The notes under the pieces were generated by a model. It worked only from the letters and a program-made list of their open reading frames with translations, was not told the origin of the DNA and searched no databases. Below, piece after piece: positions 22,234 through 32,420 of a DNA stretch of 64,000 nt. Within the stretch, counting starts at the first letter, position 1. Each line of letters opens with the position of its first letter. This stretch comes from Norana najaformis (lineage: Eukaryota; Annelida; Clitellata; Crassiclitellata; Hormogastridae): positions 12,281,806 to 12,345,805 of the forward strand of contig OZ029921.1 in NCBI GenBank assembly GCA_964023275.1, given 5' to 3'. A program made the position numbers and the translations under genes.

Positions 22234-22249
22234 GGCTCTTTTCAGAGCC
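22234..22249 (+). promoter_or_regulatory. Histone-mRNA-type 3' stem-loop
   Basis: GGCTCTTTTCAGAGCC is a perfect 6-bp stem with a 4-nt loop, followed by ACCA. It matches the consensus of replication-dependent histone mRNA 3' ends, bound by SLBP. No histone coding sequence was found upstream. A purine-rich stretch (GAAAAGGAA, 22260-22268) lies where a U7 snRNA site would be. Confidence 0.6.
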
Positions 22250-23079
22250 ACCAAATATTTGAAAAGGAAATGAACCATCAGTCTGTTTGTCTGTCTGTGT
22301 GCCTGGCTTGTTGTAATGTTTCTGTTATTACCCTGTTGTGCATCTTGTGTTTTTGATGTTGTGGTTGTATTGCTGTGCATGTGTTTGGGAGGTAGTGGGG
22401 TGGGTAGGCAACCCCAAACTTTTATTTCAAAACTGGACAAAAATATTGAAAGAGGATATAAAATGCTAAAGAATGATGTTAGTCTCAAGCCTGTATGTGA
22501 AAAATTGACCAAGATCTGATAAGTAAAAAATTTCTTACTTTTCTGGCATTTTCTTATATTTCCTTCGATTTTCACTACTACGGTCTACGTACTAAAAATA
22601 TTGTATCTTTTTAATTTATGAAAATGTTTTTAAAATTTTTGGGGGGTTTTGTCTGATAATAATTTCTGCACAGTTTTTGTGCTGACGCTACATATGTTGT
22701 CAATGAAAGTTTTTTCTATAGGGGCTTGAACATGAAAAAGTTTTAAAAATGGAGTGGGTACAGTTTGGGGCGACTTTGGGTACCCCCAAAATTTTTATGT
22801 CAAAAACTGGACGGATGGATTGGAAGTAGAGTTAAAATGCTAAAGAAGCTGTTTACCTTATGTCTCTAGGTCAAGAACTGAGATATCACAAGTGGAAAAC
22901 TTTAATTAATACGGCATTTTACGGTGATATAAAGCTCGTCAGTATTGGGATAAATATAACGTTTTCGGCATGTTTATCTGGGTGGAAATCTAACGCTAAG
23001 GAGGTTAAGGGACTGCTGTTCTCTTCTTCAGTTCATTTTAGCCCAGGTCTTGTGGTTTTAAATTTGTTTTGGATTTTAG

Positions 23080-23523
23080 TAAGAAAGTTCATTCACCTCC
23101 AGTTCAAGGTTTACTTTTGAGCTATAAGTCAGAGTATTTACACTATTTTTAAATAAAAATATTCACATATTTCCACTTCCCATAATGCCTTTGAACTGGT
23201 GGCTGCCGTAGCTGAAGTTCGTCCAGTAGTACGTAAAAAAATGTATTGCTTCTTCCGATATACATCACCAGTCAGAAATTTCTCTTGCTCAGCATGAAAT
23301 ATAAGAAAGTTCATTCACCTCCAGTTCAAGGTTTACTTTTGAGCTATAAGTCAGAGTATTTACACTATTTTTAAATATAAATATTCACATACTTCCACTT
23401 CCCATAATGCCTTTGAACTGGTGGCTGCCGTAGCTGAAGTTCGTCCAGTAGTACGTAAAAAAATGTATTGCTTCTTCCGATATACATCACCAGTCAGAAA
23501 TTTCTCTTGCTCAGCATGAAATA
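23080..23523 (+). repeat. 222-bp tandem duplication including most of an ITPR exon
   Basis: Units 23080-23301 and 23302-23523 are exactly adjacent and differ at two positions that I can see. Each contains the 3' part of the IP3-loop exon and the intron sequence downstream of it. The high identity means a recent event, or an assembly artefact. Confidence 0.96.
23171..23301 (-). pseudogene. ITPR: Dead duplicate of ITPR exon c
   Basis: The copy of exon c carried by the lower repeat unit. It lacks the first 16 bases of the exon and the whole acceptor region, because the unit boundary falls inside the exon. One of the two differences between the units changes its donor from GTATGTG to ATATGTG. 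It therefore has neither normal splice site and should be skipped. It still encodes the same residues from FHAEQEKF to WEVE if read. Confidence 0.93.
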
Positions 23524-23539
23524 GTCTGACGACATCACC
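23393..23539 (-). CDS. ITPR: ITPR exon c (IP3 phosphate-binding loop)
   Basis: 147-nt exon, 49 codons, phase 0 at both ends. Acceptor CTGCAACAG lies above 23539 and donor GTATGTGA below 23393. It encodes [18 protein letters not shown], then [18 protein letters not shown] and KALWEVE. In vertebrate ITPR1 the RTTGR run is residues 265-269, which contact the phosphates of IP3 in the crystal structure of the binding core. All five are kept here. This is the functional copy of the duplicated pair, because it alone keeps both splice sites. It is preceded by exon 41316-41233 (ends ILKG) and followed by exon 17219-17124 (starts VVHHDP). Confidence 0.97.
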
Positions 23540-23855
23540 CTGTTGCAGTGTCAGAAGAAAATATCTGTAGGCATCTGCTCTGAATATATCGAAAAGATGT
23601 TAACCATAAAGAAAACCTAAAACTAATCTGTGTGGCATGAAGGAAGAAGTTCTGTTCAATAAATGACAAAATCTATAGAAAAAAGCTTTGCTAAAGAATT
23701 ATAAGAGTTGGTCACTGAATTTACTTCAGCAACCAATTTATGGCACAAATGAATGCGAAAATCATTTTCATCATCGTCATCATTGTTGTCATGATCAACA
23801 ACAGTATTCTTTTCACATAAAGAAATTCCCCTTTGCACCAGCCATTCTGGGCTGT
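23540..23855. other. Intron next to exon c, nothing recognised
   Basis: AT-rich with no coding motif beyond the exon's own polypyrimidine/acceptor region at 23540-23565. Confidence 0.6.
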
Positions 23856-24330
23856 GGCATACCAAAGGGCTTTTTACTTGTTCTCCTCATGTTCATACTT
23901 TATACAACTCCACTTAGTCAACTGAGTTACAGATTGCTTTACTATATTTTGTATTTTGATGACATTCAACTTTTGATTTTCTTCAACAATTCCACGTCTA
24001 TTTCTTCGCTCTAACCAATAAAATCTGTCTTGTGGATATGCTGGCTTGGACAGCATTCAGTAAGCTTCTTTTCTGCACAAATCCACTGCTGTACAAGTTC
24101 GAATGCTTACATTCATGCACCTCAGCATAACAGTTGTCATTCACACTAGATCATCACATACTTTAGGCATCAATATTTGATCCAATGTGTCTTTCTTTGA
24201 ACATAGTTTTGGCCATTTGCAAAAATTTGTTCATACAGAAGCAGATACTGTTATACAGAAGATATCTGCAGAAATCACACCACATATAACTTAAGCTGTC
24301 GTCTCCATTAGATAACACCCTAGTTTCTAG
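23856..24330 (+). mobile_element. CR1/L2-type LINE RT fragment
   Basis: GIPKGFLLVLLMFILYTTPL (decayed GVPQGSVLGPLLF) near 23868, then LYFDDIQLLIF near 23950, where YADD has become YFDD. LGINI.SNVSF-like sequence lies near 24175. 5' and 3' truncated. Confidence 0.75.
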
Positions 24331-24639
24331 TTCTGCCATCCAGGTGTGTTAAGTGGATTACAGTAGAGGGATCAACAGAGGCAACTGTCCCTTGCCAACC
24401 TTTCGGATCGATCCACATAATGTCAGACGATTTAGAGGCCCTGACAAACTGTTTGGCTCTTGATGAACAAACTCACATGTGTATTTATGTATGCCTGTAT
24501 TTATGCATAAAAAATTTAATATAGCACCTTTTAAATATCTCATAAAAGTGCTGCCTGTGCTAGCCTAATTGGTGTTGAAGTTCATTAAGAACAAAACGTC
24601 CATCTGTAAGCAAACAATTCTCAGATACAATTCGTCCAG
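24331..24639. other. Unassigned intronic sequence
   Basis: Nothing recognised. It may include the start of the LINE that is clear from 24640 onward. Confidence 0.5.
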
Positions 24640-26990
24640 CATCTCCGAAGACCTAACCACATGTTTGACATCTTAGACTTAAAGCAGCTTGTGTTAGGTT
24701 CAAAACATACTGGACCAATCAACCAAGAATGTACAGATGTGTAGTAGCCACGGATTTTCTAACCACAGTCTGGTGAAGTGGATGGTTGCAATATGCCTCA
24801 ACAGAAGGCAACCAATTACAATCATATACCAGAAGCTTAAAACAGTGCTTCTCAAAGTGGTAGTCCCCGGACCGGTGCTGGTCCGCGAGCCTTCAGTTGC
24901 CTGTCCGCAACCATCTTCAAAAAAATAGAATAATGAAGAAATGGTTCCACCATATTTCTCATATAAATTAGAAAGAACTATTATATTTTTAAAAATCATA
25001 ACAATAACACTTATTAGGTTAGCATTTTAAAGGGCAATAGAGTCACAGAATTGGCTAAAAATGCATTTAATACAATTTTAAAACATATCTAAGGAATTTA
25101 GGAAATTTTAGGTGCTCGAAAAAAGCGGAATAATTGATAAATTGGACACCGGTCCTGCTGCAGTGGGAAAATTCCTGCCGGTCCATGACACAGAAGTTTG
25201 GGAAGCCGGTCTGTGACACTGAGAAGTTTGGGAAGCACCGGCTTAAAACACTTGATCTTGACTCCTTCTGACAAGCGTTGATTAATTCATCACTGTTCTT
25301 GGCTCCTGATGACACCTCTGGCGGCTTTGCTTATCAGACAGACGACATTGTCACCGACATCCTGGACCAGTTGGCTACACTCAGGAAACTTGCAAAGTGC
25401 CCAGGAAATAAGATCAATCCCTGGCTATCTCCTGAAGCCGCAGCTGTAAAATGACTTTGTAGATGCTAAGAAAAGTGACGGAAGGATACTGATGATGAAC
25501 TGAGCGTAGCAGTCAGCATGCTGTAACGCCAACAAACTCATCAACGAATCATGCCAACAATACTACAGTGACACCAAATCAGGAAAACCTAACAGACCTC
25601 ATCAACAATGGTCAGAAGTGAAGAAAGTACTACACTCCACAGAACCGTCTGAGGTGTTACCAAATGAAGAATGTCAAAAACGCTGTTCCACGTTCTCAGA
25701 CTTCTTCATAAACAAGAATAAGTCAGTAAAGGTATGAATTGCCAAGCAACTGTCTGTACAACCCATAAACCATCTCGCATCAGATAGGGACCATGTTGGC
25801 ACACATCTTGATGACCTCAGACCTGTGGATGGTGCAGAAATCTTCAAAGTACTGTATTTCTTACCAGAAAAATCATCTCTGATGGATGCTTTCCCATCAT
25901 CTTTGCTAAAGTCATGTGCAGACGCGTTCACTCCAATCATTGTTCATCCCTGCAATTTGTCTTTCAGCTGTGGACGGTTACCATCCTGCAACAGAGCTGC
26001 CTCTGTTATACCTCTGCTGAAGAATGAAGGTCTTCATCCTGATGATCCTTCTAACCATAGGCCAATCTCAAACTTACATAAACTGTCAAAAATTTTAGAG
26101 TGTGTCTTTCTGGCTTGTTTATTGCCACATGTCAGTAGCTTATTCTAACAGTCATCAGTCAGCTTACCATAGGCATCACTTGACAGAAAAATGCCTTATT
26201 GAAGATCCTTGATGATGTCTAAACTGATTCTGGATGGTGACAAAACCCCCTACTTATCGACCTCGACCTCTCCACTGCTTTTTATACGATCGACAAAACA
26301 ACACTCATCACTAGGCTGCAGAAGACATTCGGCATTACCAGTGTTTGCACTTGGTTGGATCTGCAGTTACCAGTTGGACCGGTCACAGCATGTCAGCATT
26401 GGATCATCAAGGTCGCAGTCTACTTGCAAATACGGTGTCCCACAAGTATCGGTCCTTGGCCCCATTCTTTCCATATCATATGTGGCTCCAGTCGCTGGTG
26501 TCATTTCTGCACATGGCATCAATCGCTGCCAGTGTGACGATGATACCCAACTTTACACAGTGCTTGATCATACTGACTCCAACACCAGCAACCTAACATG
26601 ATGTACTGAAGCACTACGCTGCCGGTTTCTAACTCATGGACCGTGTCCGAATCGAAAGAAGTCTGAAGTCATTGTACTTGGAACTCCCACATCAATAAAA
26701 TCGATCATGGATCTAAAAACTATTTGTCTCTTCCTGACATCTGAGACTATTGGTCTGAATTCTCCAGATGCTGATTCAGCAATTCTGCAACAGTCATCTG
26801 GAACAGTCTCCCTGTTCATATTACTCACAACAATATCTTGTTAGACATATTCGTAAGGCGGCTTAAGACTTATTTGTACCATCTTGCTTTTGTTGTCCGA
26901 CTGCTGTGACTCATCCACGCCTACAATTCCTCGCTCAGCTGATGGATGCATGGCGTGTTAACATGGCATCTTACATAATTACTTAGATAA
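24640..26990 (+). mobile_element. CR1/L2-type LINE, family B2, split by a hAT element
   Basis: The endonuclease end (HTGPINQEC near 24705, FSNHSLV near 24757) and IYQKLK near 24820 are followed by a 398-bp hAT insertion. The LINE then resumes with linker motifs (INPWLSPEAAAV near 25415) and RT: FPSSLLKSCAD (25888), NHRPISNL (26054), DLDLSTAFYTID (26255), CPTSIGPWPH-type frame of the PQGSVLGP motif, and CDDDTQLYT (26530) in place of YADDTQLY. The C-terminal TVIWNSLPVHI-like part is near 26790. It ends near CTTACATAATTAC at about 26985. Many stops, so dead. Confidence 0.8.
24843..25240. mobile_element. Non-autonomous hAT element (398 bp) with perfect 8-bp TSD
   Basis: GCTTAAAA flanks both ends (24835-24842 and 25241-25248). 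Left terminus CAGTGCTTCTCAAAGTGG; the right terminus read on minus is CGGTGCTTCCCAAACTTC. Both continue into GGACCGG-type sequence, repeated in the right subterminal region. Terminal CAGTGCTTCYCAAA plus an 8-bp duplication is typical of hAT. No coding capacity. Inserted in the LINE 24640-26990. Confidence 0.93.
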
Positions 26991-27433
26991 CTAGAAAAGT
27001 CACCTGCACACACATAAGGTCCAACAAACACAGAGTCCCATCAAGAGTTGACAACTGACACTGTGGTTAGAGTTCCTAATCCATGTTGCTCAAAGGTCGA
27101 GATATGATGACAGCAAGAAGAAGTCTGCAGCACATGATTATGACCACTTACTGGCATTCCTTTGCAGGTGGTAGAAGACACCAGATATCTCTTTGGTCAC
27201 GGAGGGCGCCGATGTTGGCCGCCAAATTTATTTCGTTGTCTGTTTTGAACTCATTTCCTTGAATTTAATTGTTTTCTAGAGTATTTTATTAAGTATTTTA
27301 CGTGCGACTGTATTAGTTTGGGACTGGGTCATGCGGTTGTGCGTTTGACCGCCCAATATTTCCTCTTTTGGCTTGGATTTTATCTTGGATTTTATCTTGA
27401 ATCGAGGATTATTTCTTCAATGCTGATGACATC

Positions 27434-30427
27434 ATGTCTCAGGCTGTTATACCACACAGATATCAACGGCGAGAGTTGTACGCCATTAGAGGAGGACCTT
27501 GTCGCGTGTCTATTCAACAGATTGCGGAGTGCGGGCTTTTACATTATCGAGGTTCGCGTGCTGGTTCACATGTCAGGGCTAGGCGAGCTCGAGCGCTGAA
27601 TCTACGCTTATCCTACCCTCCGACACAGACATGTATGCCGGATGACTGTGCGAGGCAGCAGACAGCAGGGCAGACCATTTATGTAATTACTGGTCGACGA
27701 CCTTGCCGACGACCTGCTTTGAACATACAACCCGGGGCTGCTCCGATACGTTATCTGTTATCTCCGGTTATAAATCATTCAACTACTAATATGGTGGTCT
27801 CTCAGGGATGTAGCGCACAACTTTCAACATCTTCACACCCATCGATCTATTTGATCAACCCGACCAGCTTAGCTAAACCTCATGCGATCGAACATCTTAC
27901 TGCTGATGTCATATCCTACAGCTCCGACGTCGCCATCGTTGCCGAAAGTTGGTTAAAGAAGAACCATACTGATGCACAGATGAACATTCCTGAATACACC
28001 CTATTTCGTCGCGATCGGGTTGCACGAAAGGGAGGAGGTGTTGCGATTTTCTGTAGAAGCTGTTTCAACCCTACTCGTTTCCAACCACAAACAGTCTATA
28101 CTGAAGAAATCGAATTACTTTGGATCTCACTCAATATAAATGGTTGCACGTATTACATTGGTGCTCTGTATCATCCTCCGAGACCAATTTACAATGTCGA
28201 CTAATTTATAGCATGCATCGAATCTACATTGGACGAAATATGTGCTCTACCTGGAGACTCCGTTACCATTCTCGCTGGTGACTTCAACCAGTTACCTACA
28301 TCTACTATCCTTTCGATGGGCCTTTTGGCTGAATTTGAAGGTGCATCACACGAAGGTCATTCACTGGATAGAATTTATACTTCTGAACACATATACCAGG
28401 CCTGCACAGCTATTAAATCAACAATTAAAACGAAACATTCTGCTATTATTGCGTATCCTCAAAAGAGTCCTCATATCTCTTCAGACTTTGGTTCAGTAAA
28501 AACAGTGAACCAGTTTCGACTTCGCTCGCCAAGGCAATTTGCTGCACTTCAAAACTATCTTCAAGAAACGTCCTGGGACTTTATTACAGGTTGTCCATCC
28601 ATAGATATTTCTTTCAATGCTTTCTATTCTTATGTTCCTGAAATAATTGATCAGTTTTTTCCACTAAAAAGCATTACACTTAAAAGCAAAGATCCCCCTT
28701 TTATGACCCCTGTTATCAAATGCTTACTGCGCAAACGGAACAAACTTCTTAGGCAACATAAGTTTGAGGCTGCGTCGGCCCTGGCTAATAGGATTAATGG
28801 CCTTATTGCACATAAGAATGCTTCTGTTTTTGAAAGATCCAAACGCGGTTCCAGGGAGATGTGGTCTGAGGTCAACCGTCTTCGGGGCGCCTCTAAGAAT
28901 ATCCCGTACTCTGATTGTGGCATCACCGCCGAGTGCTTGAATCAGTATTATAGGGACATGTCGACTGATCTACAATATACCTCTCCCCCGCTTAAATCCA
29001 CAACGCTAGTTAGGACCCATGATGTCTTTGATGAATTTATAATTTTTAAACTGCTTGATTCGGCTGGGCACACAGCCACAGGACTTGATGAGATACCAAT
29101 GTGGTTTCTGAAAAACACTGCACCCATCCTGGCTAAACCCCTCACTTTTCTTCTTAACCAATCAATCATTAGATCCTATGTTCCACCTCAATGGAAAAAT
29201 AGTGTCATCAACCCTGTTCCTAAGGTTCCGAACCCTACCTCATGTAGCGATTTTTGCCCAATATCAATAACTTCAATTCTCTCTCGATTACTTGAAAAAC
29301 TTATTGTTCGAAGATTCTTCTATCCTATTCTTACTGAACAATCACTCAATCGTGACTTCTTTGACCAATATGCATTCCGACCTACTGGTTCCACGTCTGC
29401 AGCTCTTATTTCTATTACTCACCATCTGTCTGAACTGCTTGCTTCTAACCAATATGTTCATCTCATATCCCTTGACTTCTCAAAGGCCTTTGATACAATA
29501 AGACATGCCTATCTCGCTGATAAACTTGCTGATCTCGCTATTCCTGATCACATTTACAATTGGATAATTTCCTTCCTAACCAACCGACAGCACTGTACCA
29601 AATTCAGTGATAGTGTCTCTACCTTAGTTGGCATAAATTCCAGTATTGTTCAGGGTTCGGGTCTGGGACCAGTGAACTTCCTAGTTGCCATATCCAATTA
29701 TAAGCCTTTAGCACCCAACAATAGGTTATTTAAATACGCTGATGACAGTTACCTTCTTGTACCATCCTGCAATAGCTTGATGGTTCAGGCTGAACTAGAC
29801 CATGTTGCCCTTTGGGCGGATAAGTGTAACTTAAAACTTAATCATAAAAAGACATGTGAAATGATAATTCACCAGCCAAGAATGAGAAATCAGCAGATAA
29901 TTTTACCTAATGTGATTCCCGGTTTAACCAGGGTACCAGAGATGACAATATTGGGTGTTACCCTATCGAGGATGTTAAATTTTGATTCTCATATTGATCG
30001 GATTCATAGTCAGGCGCGTCAGTCTTTATATGCCATACGAATTCTTGTATCACATGGCCTAACTGGCCCTCAGCTCTACGACGTTGTCCGAGCCACAACA
30101 CTGGCCAGGATGCTGTACGCCTCTCCCGTGTGGTGGGGCTATGCTGGGGCACAAGCTAGAGCTCGGCTCCAGGCTTTGATGCGGAGACTTGTGCGTCTCC
30201 GCTATCTTCCTGGGAACTCGCCAACGTTCGATGAACTCTGTGGCACAGCTGATGCTCGTCTCTTTAAAGCAATCTTGAACAACTCAAATCATGTCTTACA
30301 TCAGCTACTCCCACCAATTAAAACCCTCAGTTATTCCCTATGGCCCCACACCCATGATCGTATTATTCCTCCTGCTGACAATTTAACTCGTAAATGTGTT
30401 ACTGTTAGGATGTTGTATGATTATTAA
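27434..30427 (+). pseudogene. LINE ORF2: APE endonuclease and reverse transcriptase, one stop
   Basis: 998 codons in one frame with a single in-frame TAA at 28202-28204. Endonuclease is at about residues 138-345: catalytic E in VAESW (171), RRDRVARKGGGVAIF, then LAGDFNQ (about 282) and TKHSAII (the usual SDH motif has become TKH). RT is at about 590-830: YAFRPTGSTS, LISLDFSKAFDT, IVQGSGLGPVNF and an intact KYADDSYLL (catalytic DD about 770-771). The C-terminal domain contains ASPVWWGYAG and ends MLYDY. The first 130 or so residues show no known domain and the true start is uncertain. A reading frame in another phase (27318-27599) overlaps the beginning. Near-intact, so perhaps recently active. 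Confidence 0.88.
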
Positions 30428-30492
30428 GTTTTCTTGTGTTCTTAAATACTTGTAAACCGATGTGCGATTAGCTATTGGTTAATAAAGAATAT

Positions 30493-30524
30493 ACTTACTT
30501 ACTTACTTACTTACTTGCTTACCT
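30493..30524 (+). repeat. TTAC tetranucleotide tail of the LINE
   Basis: TACTTACTTACTTACTTAC, then TTGCTTACC. Serves as the 3' tail in place of poly(A). Confidence 0.85.
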
Positions 30525-30530
30525 GGAATT

Positions 30531-30832
30531 GTGCTAGTAGCAGGCCAAAAATGAGAATCAACTGATTCAAAATGGCAGCTGAACTTCGATGATATGCAAC
30601 CAAATACCATCAAAAAATGCATGAAATTGAAAGCACACCTTGTATGCAACCCCGAAATGCACACTCAGACCCAGCAAAAATCTGAACAAGTTATAATTTT
30701 TGAGCAAATTCTGCAATAATATCTAATCTTAAACTAAATGACTGGCAAAAACAATGACAATCTTGGCCGTGAACATGCACAGAATGGGGCTGCAGGAGGT
30801 CTGGTGTCTGGGCAGAGGAGAAATATTTATTG
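30531..30832. other. Unassigned intronic sequence
   Basis: No motif recognised between the LINE tail and the hAT target-site duplication at 30825-30832. Confidence 0.5.
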
Positions 30833-32053
30833 TGGAGTTGTTAATATCATTTTTTGGCAAACCAATTATCGGTTGTAGAAATCCGAATTTAAACCGATTA
30901 TCGGTTTTTATTGGCCTTCATAGCAATTAGCAAATTTAATATATTATTAAATAAATATAATGCAAGTTACTTTATGTATTACATACCATAAGTTACATAC
31001 ATACATGCAACGCAGTGTCAAATAAAGGAAGGATTTGGATTCCACGATCAAAATTGGTAGCATATTTTCAGCGATAAACTTAGCTACAACAGCATTAATT
31101 TTTTCCCAATGACTATTTGGACAGTTTCTTTGTGTTCCAATAAATCCTGTTACTTGGGGCTGAACATTTGAAGGAGCTGCTAACCCAGGATGTTTGCTAC
31201 ACAAATGAGCATGCAAGCCAGTAGTAGTGCCACCGCTCTAACTCATTTGTTGCGAAGAGAGTTAACAGCGAGCCATCGTCGACGACATTTTTTCAAAGTT
31301 TTCCCACACATCAGATTCATTAATACGACCAGCCATAGTTTAAACTTAAAGTTGATTTATTTAAAAATTTTTAAATGTTATTTAATGTTGAACTGACTTT
31401 AAGGGGCAAGCTGGAACAAACTGTTTACAAACTATATGAAATTGAAGTAACTTATTATTATTAATTTTATTATTGTAATCTTTTATCTTTGGGGAGTATG
31501 GCCTTTCAACAATGATGTCATAATAAAGTAGGCTACGTAATGTCATTCAGTTTGACTGGCCTCTTAAAATAAGAGAAACAAAGCTAGAATATATTTTATT
31601 GGTTAACTCTTAAACCATAGTTTATCAAATTATCATATATTTAAAATTTAAATTTATAAATTCCTTTTCCTATTTTCAAGTTCAATAAAATGTTATAATA
31701 TCCGATTTCTGTCACCTGAATCGTCATCAGACTCCAATAATGTCTTGGTAAAGGTGATGTGATCTCCATTTACACAAACCTGTTCGTTCATATCCGATTG
31801 CAGAACAGACACCAGCAAAGATGCTGCATGTAGAGCTCACAAATTTTGAACAAAGGCACCTTCTTAAATGCCGGTCATATTGGATCAAAACAATCGTAAA
31901 CACTAAACAAATCCACGAATTATTCCTTTCTGGCATTTCTTATAATTTTCACTATGAAAATGACAAAAAAATTAATTCGATTATCGTTTTGTAAATAAGA
32001 AAACCGATAATCGTTTTCGAAACCGGTTAATGGATTTTCGTTTAACATCCCTA
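30833..32053 (-). mobile_element. hAT element (1.2 kb), partial BED transposase
   Basis: Perfect 8-bp duplications ATTTATTG at 30825-30832 and 32054-32061. Termini TGGAGTTGTTAA (left) and TAGGGATGTTAA (right, read on minus) agree at 9 of 12 bases. Subterminal ACCGATTATCGGTT-like palindromes occur near both ends, typical of some hAT families. It encodes only the start of a transposase on minus; the catalytic part is gone. Confidence 0.88.
30947..31340 (-). pseudogene. hAT transposase N-terminus (BED finger) remnant
   Basis: In shifting frames, 31340 downward gives INESDVWENFEK, ARC, TTTGLHAHLCSKHPG: a BED-type zinc finger (W..F, C, H...KH). This is followed by QVTGFIGTQRNC and INAVVAKFIAENMLPILIVES (the helix region after the finger in hAT transposases; 21 residues in all, conserved start KIxxxIAxM). 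No RNase H-fold catalytic residues follow. Confidence 0.8.
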
Positions 32054-32061
32054 ATTTATTG

Positions 32062-32420
32062 TTAGCCTTATCCCTGAATCGTTTGGCAATCAGTACCCTG
32101 AAAACCTGGTGTCCACTTAACAAGTTCCTGATGGCTACTTCAAGTACACTTTTACAGATCTGACTGTTGTGATGGCCTATGCACCAATCAATGTGGCACA
32201 GAAGGCTGACAAGGACACCTTCTGTGGGACCTTGAGCATTAGACACCATTAGAAAGGAAAGGAACTGCAGTGCTGTGCATAGGAGATTCCAATGCAGTTT
32301 CACACACTAACAGGGATGGCTGTAGTCAGATGCAGAGATCATTCGGAAGTCGGCATAGGTCATGAAAATGCATTGTAGCCAAGTGTGAGATAACTGAGTG
32401 AAGCAGTCTGCAAGGTAATC
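32062..32420 (+). mobile_element. LINE endonuclease fragment (RTE-like)
   Basis: FTDLTVVMAYAPINVAQKAD near 32140-32200 and IGDSNAVSHTNRDG near 32280 match the VYAP...DKDxFY and GDFNAxVG segments of APE endonucleases of RTE-like LINEs. Stops interrupt it. No RT follows. Confidence 0.75.

Larger units (their letters stand above)
20763..23008 (+). mobile_element. piggyBac-type DNA transposon, decayed
   Basis: TTAA target-site duplications lie at 20763-20766 and 23005-23008. The terminal inverted repeats are TTAACCTCCTTAGCATTA (left) and its partner TTAACCTCCTTAGCGTTA (read on minus at the right end). A CCCCGAG...CTCGGGG mini-palindrome at 20826-20846 is subterminal. The plus strand holds a broken N-terminal transposase. 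The right two thirds (about 21500-22980) has no transposase core I can recognise, so the element is internally replaced or badly decayed. It contains a histone-type stem-loop at 22234. Confidence 0.87.
27180..30530 (+). mobile_element. Near-full-length LINE with EN and RT
   Basis: 5' part with GC-rich GGAGGGCGCCGATGTTGGCC near 27207, a long reading frame (27434-30427), a short 3' UTR with AATAAAG at about 30482 and a tail of TTAC/ACTT repeats (30493-30524). No target-site duplication was found. The least decayed element in the window. RT style (YAFRPTGSTSAALIS, IVQGSGLGPVNFL) matches a group of non-LTR elements common in cnidarians, ticks and molluscs; I assign it only to the APE-endonuclease LINEs. 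Confidence 0.88.

Noticed and set aside
23171-23301. Lower ITPR exon copy as a mutually exclusive alternative exon
   Set aside because: It has no acceptor (the unit starts inside the exon) and its donor is ATATGTG rather than GTATGTG.
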